Below are positions 1 through 7,079 of a stretch of DNA of 9,538 nt, piece by piece. The stretch is from Tannerella sp. (lineage in GTDB: Bacteria; Bacteroidota; Bacteroidia; Bacteroidales; Tannerellaceae). The notes under the pieces are model-generated. The model had not been told where the DNA came from. It saw only the letters and a list, made by a program, of their open reading frames with translations, and ran no database searches. The stretch spans positions 1 through 9,538 of the forward strand of contig JAITQL010000030.1 in NCBI GenBank assembly GCA_031288935.1, written 5' to 3'. A program made the translations under genes and the position numbers. Each line of letters opens with the position of its first letter. Position 1 is the first letter of the stretch.

Positions 1-19
1 ACCGGCGCCCGTTGAGGTT

Positions 20-37
20 GCATCCCGTACGGGATGC
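20..37. repeat. Perfect 18-bp palindrome
   Basis: GCATCCCGTACGGGATGC reads identically on both strands, with 9-bp arms and no spacer. A perfect two-fold site like this can be a dimeric protein's binding site or a dispersed palindromic repeat. It sits near the window edge, so the gene it might control is not visible. Confidence 0.6.
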
Positions 38-71
38 GAGAGGGCTGGCGGAAGGGCTTTCTACCGAACTG

Positions 72-89
72 CCATCCTTAACAGGATGG
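72..89. repeat. Inverted repeat CCATCCT/AGGATGG
   Basis: Seven-base perfect arms (CCATCCT at 72-78, AGGATGG at 83-89) flank the spacer TAAC. There is no T-run on either side, so it is not an obvious terminator. It belongs to the palindrome cluster at 1-536. Confidence 0.5.
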
Positions 90-332
90 ACGGGTGCGCC
101 ATGGAGTGTCAGGGGCATGTCCCCACCGGCACAGCAGCCACTGCGAAAGGCACCGCCTTCACTGCGAGGCACGAAGCAGGCCAGGGGCTTACCGCTGGAT
201 TGCTTCACTGCGTTCGCAAGGACGGGGCGCGGCATTCCTTTCGGGATAGTTGTTACCGCATGGCAAACACCGCTCTGTGTTCATGTTCTTACATTTCACA
301 ACTCTTCATTCGCTTCGCCGGCGTAGCCGCCA

Positions 333-351
333 TAAAGGGCGACGCCCTTTA
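333..351. repeat. Inverted repeat TAAAGGGCG/CGCCCTTTA
   Basis: Nine-base perfect arms around a single central A. It is immediately followed by a second palindrome of the same general design (360-378), which suggests a composite repeat unit. No T-run follows. Confidence 0.6.
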
Positions 352-359
352 AGCAGTAG

Positions 360-378
360 CACAGGGCAACGCCCTGTG
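360..378. repeat. Inverted repeat CACAGGGC/GCCCTGTG
   Basis: Eight-base perfect arms with spacer AAC. It lies 8 nt after the palindrome at 333-351 and 18 nt before the large hairpin at 397-458, forming a three-hairpin block. Confidence 0.6.
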
Positions 379-396
379 TATGGTGGTGCAATAATG

Positions 397-458
397 CCCA
401 AGCCCTGAAAGAGCGCGAGCAGATACATATCCGGTCTTGCGCCCTTTCAGGGCTTGGG
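397..458. repeat. 62-nt long inverted repeat (23-bp arms)
   Basis: The outer 15 bases are perfectly complementary (CCCAAGCCCTGAAAG at 397-411 with CTTTCAGGGCTTGGG at 444-458). The stem then continues through 413-419 and 436-442 with one mismatch (A412/C443) and one G-T pair (417/438), leaving a 16-nt loop at 420-435. This is the strongest secondary structure on the left side. It lacks a T-tract on either strand, so a simple intrinsic terminator is not supported. It could be a dispersed palindromic element or a 3' mRNA-stabilising hairpin for the minus-strand operon. Confidence 0.7.
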
Positions 459-536
459 TGGCAATCGCCGACGGGATCGCAGGGCGCTGCCCTTCGCAAG
501 CAGGCGCCGGGCAGGTACAAAATCCCTTATCCTTTT

Positions 537-1904
537 CTATTCCCCTCCTGCCCGGATTTTGATGCTCCGGTAGGCCACTTCATCGCCGTGATCCTGCAAA
601 AGGATATGTCCTTCGGGAGCTTCGCCGAAAGGCCCGTTCACATTGTATGACCCGGCGGAGAACTTGCTGCCTTTCACCCGTTCGCGGAACGCTTCCGACC
701 CGCGTTCGTATTCCAGTACCTTGAATCCGTTCAGCCAGTGTTCCACATGATTGTTCGGAAAGGCCTTCACCACGGCCAGATTCCATTGCCCCGTGCCGTT
801 GACGCGCTTGCGTTCGGCCGGTATCAGGTCGTAGAGGCTGCCGAGCGTGCGGCTGCCGGGGAAGGAGGTATACAGCGTGGCGTCCGGGTGTACGGCATCG
901 TCCAGGACTTGATATTCCGGCCCGAAGACCGAACAGTCCGGCCTGTTTTCCGTCACGAAATACTTGATGCCGCTGTTGGCGCCCGGCGTGATCTTAAATT
1001 CGACGCTCAGTTCGAACACGCCGTATTTGCTTTCCGTCACGATGTCGCCACCGCCGCCGCCCCTGGAGACAATCAGCTGGCCGTCCTCCACCTTCCATCC
1101 GCTTTCGGGAAAGGCGTCCTTGCAGGCGCCGCGCCAGCCGTTCGGCGTCGTCCCGTCGAACAGCAGTTTCCATCCGCCGGCCTTTTCCGCTTCGGACAGC
1201 GTGTTCGGAATCCGGTTGACTTCCGGCGCCAGCGCCCCCTGCATCCGGTTTGCCTCCGGGTTTTCCGTCAGGATGCGGATGTTTTTCCAGCGGATTTCCT
1301 TGCCGTCCGCCTCCCGACTGCTCCCGATGCCGTGTATCTGGAAGGCGATAAAACCTTTCGCCGTCGTGCGGTCGTAGAGGTTGGCCGTGTTTACGCCGTT
1401 GAGCCAGATGCGCAGGTTGTCGCCGACGGCCTCCACGCGATAGCGGTTCCAGCCGGTTTTGAGATACGCCTTCCGTCCGGCCTCGTGGTCGAGGAGGGTG
1501 ACGAGCCATCCGTTACGGCCTTCGTCGTAGATGCCGCCGCTCCACGCGCGGTCGGAGGGGTCGATCTCGCACTGATAGCCGTGCACGCGCCCGTTCTCGT
1601 ACTCCGGCAGGCTGAGGCTGCGAAACTGTACGCCGGAATTGAGTTCGGGATCGCACTGCACTTCAAATTCAAGGATAAAGTCGCCATAATCCTGTTCGGT
1701 TGCCAGAAAGCTGCTCGGCTCGTTTTTCGTGGAGACGCCGACCAGCACCCCGTCTTCCACCCGGAAAGGCGCATGACCGTTCAACTGCTTGAAGCCGGTC
1801 AGGTCTTTCCCGTTAAATAACTTCGTCCATCCGTCATTCGTGTTGCAGGACATGCAAATCATCACGAACGAGCATACTGTTGCTAACTTGAAAATTGTTT
1901 TCAT
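537..1904 (-). CDS. Tandem DUF1080 (3-keto-disaccharide hydrolase family) lipoprotein
   Basis: A 455-residue exported protein. Residues 1-20 form a short signal peptide ending in a lipoprotein-type cysteine (MSC, Cys20). Two DUF1080 jelly-roll domains follow. Domain 1 spans about 25-214, with LFNGKDLTGF near 29-38, NSGVQF at 89-94, GYQCEID at 109-115, WNRYRVEA at 152-159 and IRWKNIRI at 204-211. Domain 2 spans about 243-452, with LLFDGTTPNGW at 247-257, NSGIKY at 310-315, PEYQVLDD at 329-336, HVEHWLNG at 386-393 and LQDHG at 436-440. The family (Pfam PF06439) is known for cleaving 3-keto-glycosides made by Gfo/Idh/MocA dehydrogenases. Single-domain members are about half this length, so this is a two-domain form. 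It lies 61 bp after the hydrolase gene on the same strand with no promoter match between, so the two are probably co-transcribed. The family call is firm; substrate and activity are inferred. Confidence 0.92.
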   Translation of the reverse strand: MKTIFKLATVCSFVMICMSCNTNDGWTKLFNGKDLTGFKQLNGHAPFRVEDGVLVGVSTKNEPSSFLATEQDYGDFILEFEVQCDPELNSGVQFRSLSLPEYENGRVHGYQCEIDPSDRAWSGGIYDEGRNGWLVTLLDHEAGRKAYLKTGWNRYRVEAVGDNLRIWLNGVNTANLYDRTTAKGFIAFQIHGIGSSREADGKEIRWKNIRILTENPEANRMQGALAPEVNRIPNTLSEAEKAGGWKLLFDGTTPNGWRGACKDAFPESGWKVEDGQLIVSRGGGGGDIVTESKYGVFELSVEFKITPGANSGIKYFVTENRPDCSVFGPEYQVLDDAVHPDATLYTSFPGSRTLGSLYDLIPAERKRVNGTGQWNLAVVKAFPNNHVEHWLNGFKVLEYERGSEAFRERVKGSKFSAGSYNVNGPFGEAPEGHILLQDHGDEVAYRSIKIRAGGE

Positions 1905-1965
1905 ATAATCCGAGTTTAAAAAATGAATAGTCTATTGTTGCTATGGTTTATGAAATGATTCTTCT

Positions 1966-4257
1966 TCAAAAGGTAATCAGCACGGCCTCCAGGGGCGCGA
2001 TTTTAACGGAGCCGTCTCCGTCGAAGGGCTGTCCTTCGGCGTCGGAGGCGGCGCAGTGGATGCGGGCGTTCGGCAAACGGCCGGCCTGCAGCGTGATTTC
2101 CTGCTCTTGGGGAAGATAATTCACAAACAACTGTCCGTGCCGGCCGCCGTCCAGTTCCCAGTGCGACGTAAATACGCTGCCGAAATGGACGGGATAGCCG
2201 CTTTTCTTCGTATACAGGGGCTGGTCGCAGGCGCCTGCGAACGGCAACGGTTTCTGCATTTTCCCGTACACCAGAAACTCTTTCGCCGCGCCCCTGCGCC
2301 AGGCCGTCAGATGCCGGATCAGGTCGACGGTTTCCTGTTGGTTGGGCGTCGGCGCCTCCCAGGGGCATCCCCAGTCCCAGATCATTTGTCCGTCGCCTCT
2401 AAGCACGACCGTGAGCATGTCGCCGGCACAGAAACTGTAGGCCAGCCGCTGCAAGAGGTTCCGGGGCGACTTCTCCGTGTCGATGGCCACCGAAACGGCG
2501 TTCTGATTGCCCATAAAGTTGTTGACGTATTCGTGATACACAAAAGCGTAGGCCGGGACGGGCGTTCCGACGAACAGATTGATCATTGCGCGGTTGTCGT
2601 TGAACAGCAGCCAGGGAATAAACCCTTCCGCCGCCGCCGCTTCGCAACCCACCAGCGGCTTGCCGGCCGCCGCTTCGAGCACGGGCAGGATGCGTTCGTA
2701 GATGGCCTTCATTGCCTCGTTCTGCCACGCGCCGGGGCCGTAGGGATGGCCGTGCTCGACGCCGTAGCAGGCGTAGCAGTTGCCTCCCAGATTCTGGTCG
2801 AAATACTGAATGTAGTCCGTTCCGGAGGCAACAATTCGAGTGATCTGGTCTACGACCGCATCGCCCGCAAAGGCATTGGCCGGACACATGTCGTGTCCCA
2901 GCCGCTGTGCGTGGGGGCCGGCGCACACGCCGTCGGCAGCCACCGCTCCGTCCGGCGCAACTTTCATCACCCTGTGCAGCTCCTTTTCCCTGTATTCGTC
3001 ATACCGGCTGTACGCCGTATCCGTGTTGCTCCGCAGCGTGTAGCCGGTGCCGCTCGCGTACAGGCCGGCCAGATTCCCCTTGGCGTGCAGCCGTTCGACG
3101 AATTGCAGGTAATTGTCCGTTCCGCCGTAGGGAGGCCATACGTAAGGAGGCGACCACGGCGCCGACCCTTCCCAGTGCATCAGCAAGGCCATGACCGGAG
3201 CGCCGAAGGCTTCCCGGTAAGCGTCGATGTGTTTCAGCGCGCGGGTATAGGGATAAAATTCGTTGGGCGTCATGTCGCCCAGGTCTCTGTGTCCGCGCAC
3301 GGGGTAGGTGACGACTACGGGCGATTCCGTATACCAGGCGGGCAGCCGGGGATTGTCGGCGATCTTCGGCGGAAGAGGCATGGCCGACGCTTCACGCCAG
3401 TCGCGGTAGATGCGGGAGGCATCGTACCAGTCGCCGTCGAATACGCCCAGCACCATCGGGTACGGAAGGGTATACGATCCTTGGGCGCCGGAGGTAAATG
3501 CCGTAAATTCCAGCCGGATGGCGTTTTCGCCTGCCGGATAAAACTCAATGCCCTTGGGCGTGCACTGTTCGTCGTGCGCAGCCAGATACAGTCCGCCGCC
3601 GGCGTTGTAATAGGCCATGTACTGCATCTGGGTGGCGGCCGGATAGATGCCCTTCCAGCCCATGTAGGGATACGTGATGCCCCGGTATTCCACCCATCCC
3701 TCGCTGCGGACGCGCACGTCCTCGACGACGCAGCCCTCCATGCCCGGCCAGAAAATACGTCCCTCGCCGCCGGTCGCAACCAGGTCGTTGCGTACCGAAA
3801 CACAGGGGAAGTCGATATTTTCCAGCGTATACGGCGTTTGATTGTCGACCGTGACATGCCACTGCATCAGGGGGGAATCGTCATCGACGACGACCGTCAC
3901 CCGCGCCTCCAGACCTTCCGTCTCGAAACCGGCATACGTCATGCGGATCGTGTCGCCCCGTGCCGTCACGCCGATGCGTGCGGCCGTCCGGGCGGGATAT
4001 TCGTACAGTTTGCCGGCTTCGGCCCGGCTGCGCAGCCGGATCGTGAACAGCGACCCGGCGACACTGGCCGTATCGACCAGGTTTTGTCCGTCCTTCACAA
4101 GCGACCGTATCGAACCGCTCCGCCTGTCCAGCGCAAGCCGGTAGAACGTGTTTTCATAAACCAGTTCGCTGCTTTCCGTGCAGGAAATCCACAGAAACGT
4201 CAGACCCGACAGTAATACATATATACTTATTCTTCTCACAGCTGATTGTTTTTTCAT
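1966..4257 (-). CDS. Putative glycoside hydrolase lipoprotein (DUF6259-like)
   Basis: I chose the ATG at 4257 (763 aa). It gives a clean lipoprotein signal (MKKQSAVRR, hydrophobic core, lipobox ISC with Cys26) and lies just after a promoter match. The longer frame from 4350 would add 31 residues ahead of that signal and start upstream of the promoter. Residues about 30-270 look like a beta-sandwich (VYENTFYRLALDRRSGSI near 33-50, resembling N-terminal domains of GH36/GH101-type enzymes). Residues about 310-600 look like a TIM barrel rich in aromatic and acidic residues: HWEGSAPW at 361-368, and DYIQYFDQNLGG at 481-492, whose Asp487 is a plausible nucleophile. A beta-rich tail ends the protein. 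I recognise it as close to DUF6259 hydrolases, from memory and not by search. The role would be hydrolysis of an extracellular or periplasmic glycan; the substrate is unknown. Confidence 0.8.
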   Translation of the reverse strand: MKKQSAVRRISIYVLLSGLTFLWISCTESSELVYENTFYRLALDRRSGSIRSLVKDGQNLVDTASVAGSLFTIRLRSRAEAGKLYEYPARTAARIGVTARGDTIRMTYAGFETEGLEARVTVVVDDDSPLMQWHVTVDNQTPYTLENIDFPCVSVRNDLVATGGEGRIFWPGMEGCVVEDVRVRSEGWVEYRGITYPYMGWKGIYPAATQMQYMAYYNAGGGLYLAAHDEQCTPKGIEFYPAGENAIRLEFTAFTSGAQGSYTLPYPMVLGVFDGDWYDASRIYRDWREASAMPLPPKIADNPRLPAWYTESPVVVTYPVRGHRDLGDMTPNEFYPYTRALKHIDAYREAFGAPVMALLMHWEGSAPWSPPYVWPPYGGTDNYLQFVERLHAKGNLAGLYASGTGYTLRSNTDTAYSRYDEYREKELHRVMKVAPDGAVAADGVCAGPHAQRLGHDMCPANAFAGDAVVDQITRIVASGTDYIQYFDQNLGGNCYACYGVEHGHPYGPGAWQNEAMKAIYERILPVLEAAAGKPLVGCEAAAAEGFIPWLLFNDNRAMINLFVGTPVPAYAFVYHEYVNNFMGNQNAVSVAIDTEKSPRNLLQRLAYSFCAGDMLTVVLRGDGQMIWDWGCPWEAPTPNQQETVDLIRHLTAWRRGAAKEFLVYGKMQKPLPFAGACDQPLYTKKSGYPVHFGSVFTSHWELDGGRHGQLFVNYLPQEQEITLQAGRLPNARIHCAASDAEGQPFDGDGSVKIAPLEAVLITF

Positions 4258-4263
4258 TTCCCG

Positions 4264-4295
4264 CAAAAATACGATATTTCCGGCGATCACACAAC
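4264..4295 (-). promoter_or_regulatory. Predicted Bacteroidota promoter for the hydrolase-DUF1080 unit
   Basis: On the minus strand, TATTTTTG (4271-4264) matches the -7 consensus TAnnTTTG. GTTGTG (4295-4290) could serve as the -33 element, about 18-20 nt away. The -7 element ends only 6 nt before the ATG at 4257, so the transcript would have almost no leader. Such a match can occur by chance in AT-rich DNA. Support comes from its position and from the similar sites upstream of the other two units. Confidence 0.5.
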
Positions 4296-4395
4296 TGTAA
4301 ACCGGAAGAATCCACGTGATGAATAAAACCGTGCAGCATGGAACGGTCAAATAAAAGCGGAAAGCGCAAATAGCGTTAATTGCAGAGCGATTTCT

Positions 4396-4425
4396 TTTGA
4401 AGGATTTTTATTCTCAATACCTTTG
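4396..4425 (+). promoter_or_regulatory. Predicted Bacteroidota promoter for the serpin gene
   Basis: TTTG (4396-4399), 18 nt, then TACCTTTG (4418-4425) is a full match to the Bacteroidota sigma-ABfr type consensus TTTG-N(17-23)-TAnnTTTG. It lies about 50 nt upstream of the GTG start at 4479. The divergent promoter on the other strand is about 100 bp away, so one regulator could act on both; no obvious operator repeat is seen between them. Confidence 0.6.
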
Positions 4426-4478
4426 ATGCTGTAAAAAAAGAACTTGTTACAGTTGGATTTTATTAAAGTATTTGACCT

Positions 4479-5762
4479 GTGAAGAAAGTATTTTCAGTTA
4501 TGATCTGCGTATTGTGTGGAGTATACGCATGCAACTCCGGCGATCTTTCGTCGAAAGACGATCAGACCCCGCCGTCTCCCCGGACCGAGGAAAAGGTTCC
4601 CGTGACGCCGCGGGAAGATATTGTCCTGACCAAAGGCGAACAGGCCGTTATGCAGGGAAACAATGCCTTTGCGTTTGAACTGCTGAAGGAAGTCTTCCGG
4701 AATGAAGCGGAAGAGGAAAACATTTTTCTGTCGCCGCTGAGCGCGACGCTGGCGCTGGCCATGCTCAACAACGGCGCCGCCGGCGAAACGCAGGCACAGA
4801 TTCAAACCGCGCTGGGCTATGGCGAACAGTCAAGGGAGGACGTGAACGGGTATTTTCAGAAGATGATAACGGCCATGCAGGAACTGGATAACAGCGTCAG
4901 TTTCGAGAGCGCCAATTCCCTCTGGATCGCGGAGAATCTTCCGGTACTGGCGCCTTTCAGGGAAGTAAATCAAACGTATTTTGACGCCGAGGCGCGGAAT
5001 GTGGATTTTGCCGACCCTGCCACGCTTGAGCTGATTAACGGATGGATTGCCGAAAAAACACACGACCTTATTCCGAAGTTTCTGGACAGGTTGAATCCGG
5101 CCTTGCGTATGATTCTGGTCAATGCGCTGTACTTCAAAGGCGCCTGGACGCTGCGTTTCGACGTGAAGAACACGAAAGACGCCCCGTTCTACAATGCCAA
5201 CGGCGCTGCGCCGGACGTCAAGATGATGGATTTCGCGGAGGCGGTCCAGTTAAACTACCGGCAGGAAGCGGCGTTTGAACTCGTTGAACTGCCCTGCGGC
5301 AACAAAGCCTTTGGCATGGTGCTGCTGCTTCCGCACAGGGATGCGTCGCTGGCTTCCATCATTGAAGGCCTGGACGCCGAAGCGTGGGAAAGCTACGTGT
5401 CCGGGATGCGCCCGCAGCGCCTCGAACTCCGTCTGCCCCGTTTTAAAAGCGAATATAAAAGAACACTGAATGAAGATTTAATGGCCCTGGGCATGACGTC
5501 GATGTTCGGTACGAACGCCGATTTTTCGTTGATCTCGGACGAAGACCTGTTGGTGTCCCATGTGTTGCAAAAAACATTTATCGAGGTGAACGAAGAGGGC
5601 ACCGAAGCTGCCGCAGTAACAGGGATCCCGATTGTGGAGATGGCGGCTCCCATTGTTGAACCGGTTATTCCCGTACTGGAATTTAACCGCCCCTTTATTT
5701 ATTTCATCAAGGAAAAGAGTACGGGAACCGTGTTCTTTACCGGAATGATCCGGAATTTGTAA
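4479..5762 (+). CDS. Serpin-family serine protease inhibitor, lipoprotein
   Basis: The 427-residue protein begins at a GTG. An in-frame TGA at 4473-4475 rules out a start further upstream, and the next ATG (4500) would remove the charged start of the signal peptide. Lipobox VYAC gives Cys18, followed by a polar, proline-rich linker to about residue 55. Serpin hallmarks follow in order: NIFLSPLSATLALAMLNNGA at 81-100, LVNALYFKGAW at 213-223, the hinge EEGTEAAA at 372-379 and FNRPFIYFI at 402-410. The intact small-residue hinge argues for an inhibitory serpin that traps serine proteases by loop insertion. Counting P17 from Glu372 puts P1 at Met388 with P1' Ala389, like the Met P1 of alpha-1-antitrypsin, suggesting elastase-type targets. 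The loop is about 6 residues longer than in alpha-1-antitrypsin. Likely acts in the periplasm or at the surface, as does the Bacteroidota serpin miropin. It is monocistronic, with its own promoter and terminator. Confidence 0.95.
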   Translation: MKKVFSVMICVLCGVYACNSGDLSSKDDQTPPSPRTEEKVPVTPREDIVLTKGEQAVMQGNNAFAFELLKEVFRNEAEEENIFLSPLSATLALAMLNNGAAGETQAQIQTALGYGEQSREDVNGYFQKMITAMQELDNSVSFESANSLWIAENLPVLAPFREVNQTYFDAEARNVDFADPATLELINGWIAEKTHDLIPKFLDRLNPALRMILVNALYFKGAWTLRFDVKNTKDAPFYNANGAAPDVKMMDFAEAVQLNYRQEAAFELVELPCGNKAFGMVLLLPHRDASLASIIEGLDAEAWESYVSGMRPQRLELRLPRFKSEYKRTLNEDLMALGMTSMFGTNADFSLISDEDLLVSHVLQKTFIEVNEEGTEAAAVTGIPIVEMAAPIVEPVIPVLEFNRPFIYFIKEKSTGTVFFTGMIRNL

Positions 5763-5785
5763 CAGTTGCAGACCTGTTTACTTGA

Positions 5786-5821
5786 AAGAGGTTATCCTGC
5801 CCGGGATAACCTCTTCTTTTT
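5786..5821 (+). terminator. Rho-independent terminator of the serpin gene
   Basis: A perfect 12-bp stem (AAGAGGTTATCC at 5786-5797 with GGATAACCTCTT at 5804-5815) has a 6-nt loop and is followed by C and TTTTT (5817-5821). It starts 24 nt after the serpin stop codon and isolates that gene from the downstream operon. Confidence 0.9.
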
Positions 5822-5921
5822 GTACCTCCACCTCCGTCATAACGGGAAACGGAAAGGCAATGCCCCGTACTGTTGTCCGGAAAACTTTCAGTCTCAAGGC
5901 ATACTTTGTTTTTGTCCGGAC

Positions 5922-5956
5922 TTTGCCCGTTGTTTCGGAGATTTTTTGTACGTTTG
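5922..5956 (+). promoter_or_regulatory. Predicted Bacteroidota promoter for the oxidoreductase-kinase-hydrolase operon
   Basis: TTTG (5922-5925), 23 nt, then TACGTTTG (5949-5956) matches TTTG-N-TAnnTTTG. The -7 element ends 23 nt before the ATG at 5980, giving a short leader. This also supports the 5980 start, because an open frame running from 5782 would begin upstream of the promoter and inside the serpin terminator. The rest of the gap (5822-5921) shows nothing I can identify. Confidence 0.6.
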
Positions 5957-5979
5957 CACGTTTGCTTAACTGCTGTCAA

Positions 5980-7053
5980 ATGGAAAAGATTAAAACCGGA
6001 ATAGCTTCTTACGGTCTTTCGGGGCAAGTGTTTCATGCACCGTTCGTCGACACGCATCCGCAATTTGAACTTGCGGCCATTGCGGAGCGAAGTAAAGACC
6101 TCGCCCGCGCGCGTTATCCACATGCCCGCACCGTCCGGCGTTACGACGAACTGCTGGCGATGGACGAACTGGAACTGATTGTGGTCAACACGCCCGATTC
6201 CACCCATTACGAATATGCCCGTCAGGCTTTGGAAGCGGGGAAACACGTGATCGTGGAAAAGCCTTTCACAAACACCGTCGCGGAAGGCGAAGCGCTGATT
6301 GCCCTGGCCGAAAGGCAGGGGAAGATGCTGTGCGTCTATCAGAACCGGCGCTGGGATGCGGACTATCTGACGGTGGAGGAAATCCTGGAGAAGGGACTTG
6401 TCGGACGTGTCGTTGAATTTGAATCTGCTTTTTCCCGCTACCGGAATTACATCCAGCCCGATACCTGGAAAGAACAGGAAGGGGGTATGGTATACAATCT
6501 GGGGTCGCACCTGATCGACCAGTGCGTCGCGCTTTTCGGACTGCCCGAAGCCGTCTTTGCCGACATCGCGATCCTGCGCGGGGGTGGAGTGATCGACGAC
6601 TATTTCATCCTGCACCTGCTCCGTCCTTCCCGGGCGCCGGAGGTGCGTATCACGCTGAAGGCCGGCTACCTGATGTGCGAACCCGAACCGCGCTTCGTCC
6701 TTCACGGCACGGAAGGCTCGTATGTGAAGTATGGCGTCGACAGGCAGGAAGCGCTGCTTAAAAAAGGCGCCGTGCCGGATACGCCCGACTGGGGGGTGGA
6801 GGACGAAACGGAATGGGGATGGCTGCACACCTCAAAGGAGGGCAGGCAGGCTTATCCCAGCCGGCAGGGACATTACACCGGGTTTTACGAATCCGTCTAC
6901 CGGCATTTGCGCCACGGGGCTTCCCTGCCGACGGACGCCCGCACCGTCCTGCCGGTCATCCGCATCATCGAGGCTGCCCTTGAAAGCAGCCGGAACGGCA
7001 GCGTCGTCCGGCTATCCGAACCAAACGGGCAAACGATGCCCGAATCTCATTAA
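5980..7053 (+). CDS. Gfo/Idh/MocA-family NAD(P)-dependent oxidoreductase (YdgJ-like)
   Basis: A 357-residue cytoplasmic enzyme without a signal peptide. Its N-terminal Rossmann fold is seen in the nucleotide-binding stretch GIASYGLSGQVFHAPF at 7-22. The family motif EKPF (93-96) supplies the conserved Lys94. NRRWDADYLTV (122-132) and GSHLIDQ (175-181, His177 and Asp180) match the substrate side of the YdgJ/IolW subgroup, and HGTEGSYVKYG at 242-252 is also close to E. coli YdgJ as I remember it. Family members oxidise or reduce sugars and inositols; B. subtilis IolW is an NADPH-dependent scyllo-inositol dehydrogenase. The length is normal for the subgroup. The frame is open back to 5782, but the first 66 codons cover a terminator and promoter and begin far from any family homology, so I start at 5980. 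The kinase gene follows after 26 nt, implying co-transcription. Substrate unknown. Confidence 0.93.
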   Translation: MEKIKTGIASYGLSGQVFHAPFVDTHPQFELAAIAERSKDLARARYPHARTVRRYDELLAMDELELIVVNTPDSTHYEYARQALEAGKHVIVEKPFTNTVAEGEALIALAERQGKMLCVYQNRRWDADYLTVEEILEKGLVGRVVEFESAFSRYRNYIQPDTWKEQEGGMVYNLGSHLIDQCVALFGLPEAVFADIAILRGGGVIDDYFILHLLRPSRAPEVRITLKAGYLMCEPEPRFVLHGTEGSYVKYGVDRQEALLKKGAVPDTPDWGVEDETEWGWLHTSKEGRQAYPSRQGHYTGFYESVYRHLRHGASLPTDARTVLPVIRIIEAALESSRNGSVVRLSEPNGQTMPESH

Positions 7054-7079
7054 TTACCTTCTAACAAAAAAATCAAGCA

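Larger units (their letters stand above)
1..536. other. Gene-free region rich in palindromes
   Basis: I find no credible gene in this stretch. The short open frames (for example 12-326, 86-352 and 296-520) show no domain, signal peptide or conserved motif, and their apparent peptides are low-complexity readings through palindromes. At least five clear inverted repeats are listed separately. Smaller ones occur at 112-124 (GGGG-CATGT-CCCC), 147-159 (AAGGC-ACC-GCCTT) and 481-493 (AGGGC-GCT-GCCCT). Several share GGGC/GCCC cores but differ in sequence, so this is a cluster of different hairpins and not one repeat copied. It lies just 3' of the minus-strand DUF1080 gene. No T-tract follows any hairpin on that strand, so I do not call a terminator. 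Such hairpin clusters resemble dispersed intergenic repeats of Bacteroidota genomes, but that is recollection and not shown here. Confidence 0.6.

Noticed and set aside
397..458. Intrinsic terminator of the minus-strand operon
   Set aside because: The stem is strong but no run of T follows it in either direction.
296..520. 74-codon minus-strand open frame in the left intergenic block
   Set aside because: It reads straight through three palindromes and has no conserved motif or plausible start context. It is best seen as a repeat-derived open frame.
738..1820. Plus-strand open frame of 360 codons opposite the DUF1080 gene
   Set aside because: Antisense to a clear two-domain protein. It has no motif of its own and is a codon-bias shadow.
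2056..4215. Plus-strand open frame of 719 codons opposite the hydrolase gene
   Set aside because: It is fully antisense to a gene with a signal peptide, promoter and family resemblance. Its peptide is rich in Arg, Gly and Val with no recognisable domain. Strong third-position GC bias on the real strand explains the absence of stops.
4258..4350. 31-codon N-terminal extension of the DUF6259-like hydrolase
   Set aside because: It would place sequence before a complete lipoprotein signal peptide and upstream of the predicted promoter.
5782..5979. 66-codon N-terminal extension of the oxidoreductase
   Set aside because: It overlaps the terminator hairpin and the predicted promoter and adds sequence ahead of the Rossmann fold with no counterpart in the family.
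5737..6828. Minus-strand open frame of 363 codons opposite the oxidoreductase gene
   Set aside because: It covers the serpin terminator, a promoter and the antisense of a well-supported gene, and shows no family signature.
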